The notes under the pieces: generated by a model
What the model saw: only the letters and a program-made list of their open reading frames with translations
What the model was told of the DNA's origin: nothing
Databases searched by the model: none
Shown: positions 1 to 7,201 of the stretch, piece by piece
Layout: each line of letters starts with the position of its first letter
Position numbering within the stretch: position 1 is the first letter of the stretch
Assembly (NCBI GenBank): GCA_025455445.1
Contig: JALOMN010000067.1
Location: 1-7,446, forward strand
From: Cyclobacteriaceae bacterium
GTDB lineage: Bacteria > Bacteroidota > Bacteroidia > Cytophagales > Cyclobacteriaceae
Direction: 5' to 3'
Length of the DNA stretch: 7,446 bases
Position numbers and translations under genes: made by a program

Positions 1-5
1 AAAGT

Positions 6-1046
6 ATGCAGCATAATAGCGATGAATCCATCGTGCAAGACAAGTTAAGCACTGGCACCTTATTAAATAAGAATGGTATGAATGCCAGGGTTACTTCTTT
101 AGGCGGAAAGTTAATGTCCTTATGGGTGCCTGATAAAAATGGGGTCTTAGCAGATGTGGTGCTGGGGTATGACAGTGCGGAGCAATATATAAATGGTAAT
201 CCGTATTTCGGAGCTATGATTGGCCGCTATGGAAACAGAATTGCAAAGGGGAAATTTAAGATAGATGATAAAGAGTATTCACTGGCACTGAATAATGGCA
301 ATAATTCACTGCACGGAGGTCCGAGGGGTTTTCATAACGTAAATTGGCAACTCAGGCAAATCACTCCGGATAGCATTGAACTATATTATTTAAGTAAAGA
401 TGGTGAAGAAGGATATCCGGGTAATATGAAAGTGAAAGTAACCTATTCACTAACTGATGAAAACGAATTGGTGATTGGGTATGAAGCAACCACCGACCAA
501 CCCACTGTAATCAACCTTACTCATCATTCATTTTTCAATCTTTCAGGGGAAGGAAATAATTCCATATTGGATCATATATTATATATCAATGCTGATTCCT
601 ACACACCGGTGGATGAAGGGTTAATCCCAGATGGAAGAATAGTTTCCATCAAAGGCACACCATTTGATTTTACCAATCCGACCAGAATAGGTGAGCGGAT
701 TGATAATAATGATGTTCAATTAACATACGGAAGGGGATATGATCATAACTGGATTTTAAAACGAAAGACCAATGATCTTGAACTGGCAGCGAAGGTAGTT
801 GATCCAAAGTCGGGTAGAATGATGGAGGTTTGGACAACGGAGCCGGGCTTACAGTTTTATTCTGGTAATTTTTTAGATGGCAACGATGTTGGCAAAGGAG
901 GCAAGAAATATCCTTATCGATCCGCCTTTTGTCTTGAAGCCCAGCATTTTCCTGATTCACCGAATCAACCTGCTTTTCCATCCACAGTGCTACAACCAAA
1001 CCAGGTATATCGACAAACTACAATTTATAAATTCAGTGCAGAGTAA
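6..1046 (+). CDS. galM: Aldose 1-epimerase (mutarotase)
   Basis: Interconverts the alpha and beta anomers of aldohexoses such as galactose and glucose, feeding the Leloir pathway. The 346 residues match the usual length of GalM (E. coli GalM is also about 346). Visible family motifs: GRYGNRIAKGKF (73-84), LHGG (102-105), NLTHHSFFNLSG (170-181), with His174 the likely catalytic acid, GYDHNW (244-249), LQFYSGNFLDG (282-292) and CLEAQHFPDSPNQP (309-322), with Glu311 the likely catalytic base. All expected catalytic positions are present, so the enzyme should be active. The start is uncertain: only five bases precede this ATG, no stop is seen in frame before it, and many Bacteroidota homologues carry an N-terminal signal or lipoprotein peptide. 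The protein may therefore be longer and exported. Without such an extension it would be cytoplasmic. It is not part of the respiratory operon downstream: a 337-base gap with its own promoter separates them. Confidence 0.93.
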   Translation: MQHNSDESIVQDKLSTGTLLNKNGMNARVTSLGGKLMSLWVPDKNGVLADVVLGYDSAEQYINGNPYFGAMIGRYGNRIAKGKFKIDDKEYSLALNNGNNSLHGGPRGFHNVNWQLRQITPDSIELYYLSKDGEEGYPGNMKVKVTYSLTDENELVIGYEATTDQPTVINLTHHSFFNLSGEGNNSILDHILYINADSYTPVDEGLIPDGRIVSIKGTPFDFTNPTRIGERIDNNDVQLTYGRGYDHNWILKRKTNDLELAAKVVDPKSGRMMEVWTTEPGLQFYSGNFLDGNDVGKGGKKYPYRSAFCLEAQHFPDSPNQPAFPSTVLQPNQVYRQTTIYKFSAE

Positions 1047-1217
1047 TTGTTAAGGTGAACAAACTGAGTGAAGCAGGTTTGCAAAGTATTTGCCCCCTGA
1101 ATATTAGTATCGAGTAGCATACAGGAACGATTGGAGCAAACGGCTCAGTTCTCGTGAAGAATTTCGCGTAATTTATATTCATTCTAAATAGTTAACCAGC
1201 TCATTTTTCGCTTGCTT

Positions 1218-1231
1218 AGATCACCTGATCT
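1218..1231. repeat. Short inverted repeat (dyad) in the galM-actA gap
   Basis: AGATCA, two bases CC, then TGATCT form a perfect 6-bp dyad. The two-base centre is too tight for a good RNA hairpin, so if it matters it is more likely a DNA-binding site than a terminator. It sits about 80 bases upstream of the predicted -33 element. A 6-bp dyad can arise by chance; no known operator is recognised. Confidence 0.35.
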
Positions 1232-1262
1232 TAATGCACTTAGAGCTGAAATGAATGAAGAA

Positions 1263-1288
1263 ATTTGATAAAATCATTCGATAAAATA
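1263..1288. repeat. Two-copy 13-base tandem direct repeat upstream of the act promoter
   Basis: ATTTGATAAAATC at 1263-1275 is followed directly by ATTCGATAAAATA at 1276-1288; 11 of the first 12 positions agree, and GATAAAAT is identical in both. The repeat ends about 24 bases before the predicted -33 element, a usual place for an activator. The 13-base period is slightly more than one helical turn, so two bound proteins would lie on nearly the same face. The AT-rich makeup lowers the significance, and no regulator is named. Confidence 0.4.
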
Positions 1289-1312
1289 TTATTAGTTACT
1301 TATTGAAATTTA

Positions 1313-1343
1313 TTTGAAATAATGCATTCACAATGTAGATTTG
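1313..1343 (+). promoter_or_regulatory. Predicted Bacteroidota-type promoter of the act operon
   Basis: TTTG at 1313-1316 and TAGATTTG at 1336-1343 match the Bacteroidota primary sigma factor consensus (-33 TTTG and -7 TAnnTTTG) at every defined base, with a 19-base spacer, the expected distance. Transcription should begin several bases after 1343, giving a leader of roughly 30-35 bases before the actA start at 1384. The leader shows no clear Shine-Dalgarno sequence, which is common in this phylum. Confidence 0.75.
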
Positions 1344-1383
1344 TGCGATTCTGTAAAAAAGCGGTTACCTAAACGCGTCACGA

Positions 1384-2646
1384 ATGAAGAAACGATTACC
1401 TGATTCCGTTAAGTTATTAACTCTCATTCTCTTTTTTCTCACACTTTGCTATCAATCCTACTCACAAACCATCCCCACGGATGCTGCGGCTATCACTGCT
1501 GGAGAGGCTTTGTTTAATGGCAATTGTAAGTCATGCCATAGAGTTAAACAAAAGTTAGTAGGTCCTGCCTTAGCGGGTGTGGAAGAGCGTGCACCAAGCA
1601 TTGGATGGATTATTTCATGGGTTCGCAATCCTGCAAAGATGATTGCTTCCGGAGATGCCTATGCTGTTAAAATTTATGAAGAGTATAACAAAAGCCAGAT
1701 GACGGCTTTTACAAGTTATTCTGATGATCAAATATTAAGTATCCTCGCCTATGTGAAAGCAGAGGCAGAAAAAGTAGAAGCTCCGGCAGTGGCAGCTACA
1801 GCTGAAGCAGGAGGTGGTGCACAATCGGGCATACCTACCTCTTATCTCAATGTGATATTAGCTGGTATGATTATCATCCTGGTATTGCTGTTGATCATTC
1901 TGTCGCTGATTATCAATGCATTGAAGAAATATCTCGACCAAAAGGATTTGAGCGAAGAAGACAAAGAAGTAGTTAATTCACCATATACTTTAGGTTCAAT
2001 TTTAAGCAGCAAAGGTTTTGTATTTATCGTTATTTTCCTGGTTACAGCTGTACTCTTTAAAAATGTAATTGATGGATTGTTTACGATAGGCGTTCAACAA
2101 AACTATCAGCCTAAACAACCCATTGCGTTTTCTCACAAGGTTCATGCAGGCCAATATGAAATTGAATGTAATTATTGTCATACAGGCGCGCTGAAAGGTA
2201 AGCAGGCAAACATACCTTCTGCCAATATCTGTATGAACTGTCATACTCAAATCCAGCAGGGCACTAACACCGGCACTTCTGAGATTTCAAAAATCTATGA
2301 TGCCATCGGTTATGATGTTACCACAGGCTCTTATACTGGTAAACAAAAACCGATTGAATGGGTGCGAATCCACAATTTGCCAGACCTTGCCTATTTCAAT
2401 CACTCCCAACACGCTAATGTGGGTGGCATTGCATGTCAAACCTGCCACGGACCAATTCAGGAAATGGAAGTTGTGAAACAATATTCATTACTTACCATGG
2501 GCTGGTGTATTGATTGTCATAGAAAGACAGATGTAAATACAAAAGGCAATGCTTACTATGACAAACTTCTGGAATTGCACAATGCAAAGAAGTCATTTAA
2601 AGTAGAAGACATTGGCGGTCTTGAATGTGCAAAATGTCATTATTAA
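1384..2646 (+). CDS. actA: Alternative complex III subunit ActA, multihaem cytochrome c with six haem sites
   Basis: Electron-output subunit of the quinol-oxidising alternative complex III. It passes electrons from the ActB iron-sulfur clusters to a cytochrome c or directly to a terminal oxidase on the periplasmic side. Residues 1-28 look like a Sec signal peptide ending SYSQ. Residues 38-127 form a class I monohaem cytochrome c domain: CKSCH at 48-52 and probable axial Met106. An Ala/Gly/Glu-rich linker (about 128-150) leads to a membrane helix at about 154-178, a charged, probably cytoplasmic loop (180-208) and a second helix at about 211-233. The C-terminal part holds five further CXXCH sites, at 262-266, 283-287, 351-355, 375-379 and 415-419; this is the typical ActA pentahaem module. 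Two helices after the signal peptide put both haem domains in the periplasm. Extra histidines (251, 254, 330, 340, 343) could be distal ligands. It is the first gene of the operon, with a promoter just upstream. The start is supported by the signal peptide; no good ribosome site is seen. Confidence 0.95.
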   Translation: MKKRLPDSVKLLTLILFFLTLCYQSYSQTIPTDAAAITAGEALFNGNCKSCHRVKQKLVGPALAGVEERAPSIGWIISWVRNPAKMIASGDAYAVKIYEEYNKSQMTAFTSYSDDQILSILAYVKAEAEKVEAPAVAATAEAGGGAQSGIPTSYLNVILAGMIIILVLLLIILSLIINALKKYLDQKDLSEEDKEVVNSPYTLGSILSSKGFVFIVIFLVTAVLFKNVIDGLFTIGVQQNYQPKQPIAFSHKVHAGQYEIECNYCHTGALKGKQANIPSANICMNCHTQIQQGTNTGTSEISKIYDAIGYDVTTGSYTGKQKPIEWVRIHNLPDLAYFNHSQHANVGGIACQTCHGPIQEMEVVKQYSLLTMGWCIDCHRKTDVNTKGNAYYDKLLELHNAKKSFKVEDIGGLECAKCHY

Positions 2647-2679
2647 TATTTTATTTCATTCCTACAGGATTTTGAATTT

Positions 2680-5600
2680 ATGAGCAATACAAAAAAGACA
2701 TATTGGAAAGGAATACCCCAACTGAAAAACGATCCTCAGTTTGTGCAGCATGCTGACAAGGAATTTGTCGATTTGGGTGTACAGGAAGATCCCGGTCATT
2801 CCCGAAGAGACTTTTTGAAAATGATGGGATTCAGTGTCGCAGCGGCTTCGTTGGCGGCTTGTGAGGCTCCTATCCGTAAGGCCATACCCTATATTAATAA
2901 GCCTTTGGATGCTGACCCCGGAATTCCAAATTACTATGCTTCTACTTACACACAAGGTGGAAATTATTGCAGCATTGTTGTTAAAGTCAGAGACGGGCGT
3001 CCAATCAAAGTGGATGGCAATAGTCTTTCAAAAATTACATTGGGAGGAACCAACGCACAGGTAGAAGCTTCTGTGCTTTCATTGTATGATAATTATCGCT
3101 CACGCGGACCTAAGGCAGGTGAAAAAGCAACCGAGTGGGAGTCAATAGACAAGGAAATTATTGCAAAGTTAAATGACATCTCTTCGAAAGGTGGTCAGAT
3201 TCGAATTGTAAGTAATTCAATCCTAAGTCCTTCAACCAAGGCCGTACTTGAAAAGTTTAAGGCCAAATACCCAACCACAAAAGTGGTTCAGTATGACCCG
3301 GTTTCTAATTACGGAATAGTAAAAGCAAACCTGGAATCATTCGGTGCAGCTATCGTACCTTCTTATGATTTCAGTAAAGCCAAGGTGATTGTTTCTATCG
3401 GTGCAGATTTTCTGGGCACATGGATTTCACCAATTGAATTTGCAAAACAGTTTGCGGTAAACCGTCAAATCAATGAAGATCAACGCGAGATGTCTCGCTT
3501 ATATTCGTTCGAGTCAAATCTATCACTTACTGGTGCGAATGCTGATTATCGCGCCATGATTAAGCCCTCGCAGGAAGGCACCGTAGTAGCTCAACTATAT
3601 AATATTTTGAGTGGTAATGACAGCAAGAGCGAAATTGCAAATCTTACTAAAGCTGCGGCTGAATTGAAAGCCAATCAAGGAGCTTCCCTGGTTGTCAGTG
3701 GATCAAATGATAAGAATGTACAGATTGTAGTCAATGCTATCAATAATTTATTGGGCAATTACGGCTCAACGATACTTACTAACGCTCCTGTAAATTTTCG
3801 CCAGGGCAATGATGAAGAGATGAGTGCTTTTATTGCTGAGGCTAAAGCCGGCAATGTAGGCGGAGTAATTTTTTATAATTGTAATCCTGTGTACGATCAT
3901 CCTCAGGGTGAAATATTAGCAGAATCATTAAGTAAGATTTCTCTAACGGTCTCTACCTCTGCAACACCTGATGAGACTGCGTCATTATCCGGATATCAAA
4001 CACCAGATCATCATTATCTGGAGTCATGGGGAGATGCAGAGCCTAAATTGAATTCATTTAGTCTTTCACAGCCAGCTATTTCTCCATTGTTTAAAACCCG
4101 TCAGGCACAAGAGAGTTTTCTAACCTGGGCAGGTGAGAGCACAACTGAATACTTTACATTCCTTAAAGAGTATTGGATGACTCGCTTCTATAATTCAGGA
4201 AGCGGAGTAAGTTTTCAGAATTTCTGGGATAAGTGTTTATATGATGGTGTATTTGAAATTCCTACCACAGCTCAACCCTTAACATTCAGCGGTAATGTGT
4301 CCGCAGCGTTAGCGGGATTATCTGCTGCGAAGTCTGGTGGTCAGTTTGAACTTTCAATTTATGAAAGCGTGGGCATTGGAAATGGAGCGCAGGCAAACAA
4401 TCCGCTGCTACAAGAATTACCTGACCCTATTACCAAGGCAACATGGGATCATTATGTTACCATTTCACAAAAAGATGCAAATGCATTAGGTATTGATAAT
4501 GATGCCGAAGGTAGAACACAATTAGTGACTATCACAGCCAATGGAAAATCTGTAAAAGTACCTGCATTGGTTCAGCCTGGTCAAGCACCGGGTACACTCG
4601 GAATTGCAGTTGGTTATGGAAGAACCAAAGTTGGTAAAGTGGGCGAAAACATTGGTGTTAACGTATATCCTTTAGTAACTGCAGCGGGTGATTCACTTTC
4701 CTACAGTGCACTGGATGTAAAAATTGAGAAGACGGATGAAGCTTTTCAGATAGCACAAACTCAGATACATCAGACCTACATGGGTCGTCACAATGTGATT
4801 CAGGAATCTGTATTAAGCGAATTTAAAAAAGATCCATACGCTGGTCGTGAGATGCCTAAGATCACCAAGTGGGATGAGAAAGTAGATGCCAGTACTCTCA
4901 GCTTGTGGAAAGGACACGACTACAATAACCACCACTGGGGTATGGCTATCGATATGAATAGCTGCACTGGATGCGCTGCTTGTATTGTAGCTTGTAACGT
5001 TGAAAATAACGTAGCGCTGGTTGGCAAGCAGGAAGTAATCAACAGACGTGAAATGCACTGGTTACGAATAGATCGCTACTATAGCAATCCTGCAGGAACA
5101 GACGCTGACGATTTACAAGGTTTGGAAAAGGTAGCCGAAAACCCTGAGGTTGTTTTCCAGCCGATGTTATGTCAGCACTGTAATAATGCACCTTGTGAAA
5201 CTGTATGTCCGGTGGCTGCCACCACGCATAGTTCAGAAGGTCTCAATCAAATGACCTATAACCGTTGTATCGGCACACGCTATTGTGCCAACAACTGTCC
5301 TTATAAAGTAAGAAGATTCAATTGGTTTAAATATCATGATAATCAGCAATTCTATCAGGCAAACCCTGCGATGAATACGGATTTAGGACGCATGGTACTT
5401 AATCCAGATGTAACCGTTCGCTCTCGTGGTGTAATGGAAAAATGTTCATTCTGTGTGCAACGCATACAGAGCGGAAAACTCAATGCGAAGAAGGAACGCA
5501 GAACCTTGAAAGATGGCGAAGTAGTAACTGCATGTCAGGCAGCTTGTGCAACAGGGGCTATCGTATTTGGTGATCTGAATAATCCGGAAAGCAGGTTAAG

Positions 5601-5793
5601 CCAATTGCTGAAAGTAGACCACTTCAAAGAGGTTGAAAAAGATGGCAAGGTTGAGAAAGTTATCAACTATGGCATCGATAAGAAAATCGGAAATCCCAGA
5701 GCATACCGTGTGTTAGAAGAGATAGGAGTGAAACCGAATATCTTCTATCTGACTAAAATCAGAAACAAGGACAAAGCAACAGAGAACGTATAA
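2680..5793 (+). CDS. actB: Alternative complex III subunit ActB, fused molybdopterin-oxidoreductase-like and iron-sulfur protein
   Basis: Periplasmic subunit that carries electrons from the quinol site in ActC to the ActA haems. The N-terminus (YWKG at 8-11, NDP at 17-19, EF at 28-29) resembles the extended Tat leader of this family. It is followed by the twin-arginine motif SRRDFLK (41-47), a hydrophobic stretch and a lipobox-like LAAC ending at Cys61. Residues about 75-690 form a molybdopterin-oxidoreductase-like domain (ActB1). It lacks the N-terminal [4Fe-4S] cysteine motif of active enzymes and shows no obvious Mo ligand, as expected for ActB, which does not bind the cofactor. Residues about 745-1020 are a ferredoxin-like domain (ActB2) with 15 cysteines: 762, 765, 768, 772; 831, 834, 839, 843; 863, 869, 873; 922, 925; 952, 956. 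This number fits three [4Fe-4S] clusters and one [3Fe-4S]. The gene starts 33 bases after actA, with a weak AGGA at 2666-2669 ten bases before the ATG. At 1037 residues it has the usual fused length. Confidence 0.95.
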   Translation: MSNTKKTYWKGIPQLKNDPQFVQHADKEFVDLGVQEDPGHSRRDFLKMMGFSVAAASLAACEAPIRKAIPYINKPLDADPGIPNYYASTYTQGGNYCSIVVKVRDGRPIKVDGNSLSKITLGGTNAQVEASVLSLYDNYRSRGPKAGEKATEWESIDKEIIAKLNDISSKGGQIRIVSNSILSPSTKAVLEKFKAKYPTTKVVQYDPVSNYGIVKANLESFGAAIVPSYDFSKAKVIVSIGADFLGTWISPIEFAKQFAVNRQINEDQREMSRLYSFESNLSLTGANADYRAMIKPSQEGTVVAQLYNILSGNDSKSEIANLTKAAAELKANQGASLVVSGSNDKNVQIVVNAINNLLGNYGSTILTNAPVNFRQGNDEEMSAFIAEAKAGNVGGVIFYNCNPVYDHPQGEILAESLSKISLTVSTSATPDETASLSGYQTPDHHYLESWGDAEPKLNSFSLSQPAISPLFKTRQAQESFLTWAGESTTEYFTFLKEYWMTRFYNSGSGVSFQNFWDKCLYDGVFEIPTTAQPLTFSGNVSAALAGLSAAKSGGQFELSIYESVGIGNGAQANNPLLQELPDPITKATWDHYVTISQKDANALGIDNDAEGRTQLVTITANGKSVKVPALVQPGQAPGTLGIAVGYGRTKVGKVGENIGVNVYPLVTAAGDSLSYSALDVKIEKTDEAFQIAQTQIHQTYMGRHNVIQESVLSEFKKDPYAGREMPKITKWDEKVDASTLSLWKGHDYNNHHWGMAIDMNSCTGCAACIVACNVENNVALVGKQEVINRREMHWLRIDRYYSNPAGTDADDLQGLEKVAENPEVVFQPMLCQHCNNAPCETVCPVAATTHSSEGLNQMTYNRCIGTRYCANNCPYKVRRFNWFKYHDNQQFYQANPAMNTDLGRMVLNPDVTVRSRGVMEKCSFCVQRIQSGKLNAKKERRTLKDGEVVTACQAACATGAIVFGDLNNPESRLSQLLKVDHFKEVEKDGKVEKVINYGIDKKIGNPRAYRVLEEIGVKPNIFYLTKIRNKDKATENV

Positions 5794-5826
5794 AATATTA
5801 TTGAATTTTTGACACGCAACTAAACT

Positions 5827-7200
5827 ATGCACGCAACTTCATCGATTCGCGAAACACTCATCACCGGTGGCAAGACTGTACGTGATGTATCCGAAGATAT
5901 CAGCCGGCAGGTAGAGGCTAAACCAACACGCTTGTGGTGGATTGCTTTCGGAATTTCGTTGATACTTTTTATCTACGGATTGTATTGTTTTGTCCTACTT
6001 CTATGGGAGGGTATAGGTATCTGGGGATTGAATAAAACTGTAGGCTGGGCCTGGGATATCACCAACTTCGTGTGGTGGGTTGGTATCGGTCACGCAGGAA
6101 CACTTATTTCAGCAATTCTTTTATTGTTCCGTCAGAAATGGAGAATGTCTATCAACCGTGCTGCGGAAGCGATGACGATCTTTGCGGTAATTTGTGCGGC
6201 TTCATTTCCTTTGGCACACATGGGTCGTCTTTGGTTAGGATTTTATTGGGCATTACCTCTACCTAACACGTTTGGTTCATTGTGGGTGAATTTTAATTCG
6301 CCACTTCTTTGGGACGTATTCGCAATCTCTACCTATTTCACTGTATCATTGGTTTTCTGGTACATGGGTTTAATTCCTGACTTTGCAGTGATTCGTGATC
6401 GCGCGGTAAGAATGGGACACAAAACCCGCGCAACGATTTATAACGCGCTGAGCTTCGGTTGGGATGGAGCAGCAAAAACATGGATGCGATATGAATCAGT
6501 TGCATTGATTCTTGCGGGTCTTTCTACACCACTTGTACTTTCTGTGCACACGATAGTATCGTTCGACTTTGCAACTTCGGTGGTTCCGGGTTGGCATACG
6601 ACCATCTTCCCTCCATACTTTGTGGCTGGTGCGATTTTCTCTGGCTTTGCAATGGTATTAACACTGCTTCTGGTTACCAGAAAAGTTTTCAAACTCGAAG
6701 ACTATATCACTATTTATCACATTGAGTTAATGAACATTGTGATCATTATCACAGGTTCAATCGTGGGCATTGCCTATATCACAGAGTTTTTTGTTGCCTG
6801 GTATGGTCAGGTTCCGGCTGAATTCTACGCGTTCTATAACCGTGCAACTGGTCCATACTGGTGGGCATATTGGTCAATGATGACGTGTAATGTAATATCA
6901 CCTCAACTCTTCTGGTTTAAGAAACTACGCACCAACATTGTAGCTACGTTTATTCTTTCAATCATTGTGAACATCGGAATGTGGTTCGAGCGATTTGTAA
7001 TTATCGTTACCTCAATTCACAGAGATTATCTCCCTTCAAGTTGGTCTATGTTTTATCCTACCAAATATGACGTAGGAGAGTATATATTCACTTTTGGATT
7101 GTTCTTTACGGCATTCTTCCTTTTCGCGAAGTTCTTCCCGGTTATTAACATGGCAGAAGTGAAAAGTATTATTAAATCCTCATCAGAAAAGAAGCATTAA
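5827..7200 (+). CDS. actC: Alternative complex III subunit ActC, NrfD-like quinol-binding membrane protein
   Basis: Integral membrane subunit of the NrfD/PsrC family. It is thought to hold the menaquinol oxidation site next to the [3Fe-4S] cluster of ActB and to take part in proton movement. The 457 residues begin with a hydrophilic stretch of about 34. Ten likely membrane helices follow, at about 36-60, 81-102, 114-134, 160-184, 222-245, 262-286, 298-320, 344-364, 370-394 and 419-441, with a charged C-terminal tail ([12 protein letters not shown]). Buried polar residues typical of the family include His89 (GIGHAG), His131 (PLAHMGR), Asp163 (LLWDVF), Glu320 (AYITEFF) and Glu388-Arg389 (WFERF); the quinol and proton-path residues are probably among these. 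It starts 33 bases after actB, without a clear Shine-Dalgarno sequence. The order multihaem cytochrome, fused ActB, ActC, ActD separates it from other NrfD proteins such as PsrC. ActF, a second NrfD-like subunit, would be encoded beyond the window. Confidence 0.94.
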   Translation: MHATSSIRETLITGGKTVRDVSEDISRQVEAKPTRLWWIAFGISLILFIYGLYCFVLLLWEGIGIWGLNKTVGWAWDITNFVWWVGIGHAGTLISAILLLFRQKWRMSINRAAEAMTIFAVICAASFPLAHMGRLWLGFYWALPLPNTFGSLWVNFNSPLLWDVFAISTYFTVSLVFWYMGLIPDFAVIRDRAVRMGHKTRATIYNALSFGWDGAAKTWMRYESVALILAGLSTPLVLSVHTIVSFDFATSVVPGWHTTIFPPYFVAGAIFSGFAMVLTLLLVTRKVFKLEDYITIYHIELMNIVIIITGSIVGIAYITEFFVAWYGQVPAEFYAFYNRATGPYWWAYWSMMTCNVISPQLFWFKKLRTNIVATFILSIIVNIGMWFERFVIIVTSIHRDYLPSSWSMFYPTKYDVGEYIFTFGLFFTAFFLFAKFFPVINMAEVKSIIKSSSEKKH

Positions 7201-7201
7201 T

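Larger units (their letters stand above)
1047..1383. other. Intergenic region between galM and the act operon
   Basis: This 337-base AT-rich stretch has no credible gene; the longest ATG-initiated frames I followed run only a few codons. Its 3' part holds the predicted act promoter, listed separately. Upstream of that lie a 13-base direct repeat and a small dyad, also listed. I found no convincing rho-independent terminator for galM: short inverted repeats exist (a 5-bp stem at 1081-1093 and a 4-bp stem at 1134-1146), but neither is followed by a T run. Transcription from galM may end by another mechanism or read through. Confidence 0.7.

Noticed and set aside
670..999. Antisense open frame of 109 codons inside galM
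   Set aside because: It lies opposite conserved catalytic motifs of galM, shows no recognisable domain, and has the composition of a reverse-complement shadow.
1081..1093. GCAAA-GTA-TTTGC hairpin as a galM terminator
   Set aside because: The stem is only 5 bp with two GC pairs, and it is followed by CCCC and mixed sequence, not a T run.
1134..1146. GAGC-AAACG-GCTC hairpin as a terminator
   Set aside because: A 4-bp stem with no T run; within chance expectation.
1265..1277. FNR/CRP-like site TTGAT-AAA-ATCAT upstream of actA
   Set aside because: The spacer is three bases where the FNR consensus has four, and the right half is ATCAT, not ATCAA. The match is explained by the AT-rich direct repeat it sits in.
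1255..1284. Tiny open frame starting ATGAAGAAATTT in the intergenic region
   Set aside because: It ends after nine codons and has no ribosome site or family resemblance.
2647..5826. Shared TTGAATTT-like words in the two 33-base gaps before actB and actC
   Set aside because: The words are short and AT-rich, at different distances from the two starts; coincidence is the simplest explanation.
2680..7200. Reading the ActB-ActC pair as a polysulfide, tetrathionate or nitrite (Psr/Ttr/Nrf) reductase
   Set aside because: The multihaem ActA with membrane helices, the ActB1-ActB2 fusion without Mo-cofactor hallmarks, and the DUF3341 ActD next to ActC together specify alternative complex III.
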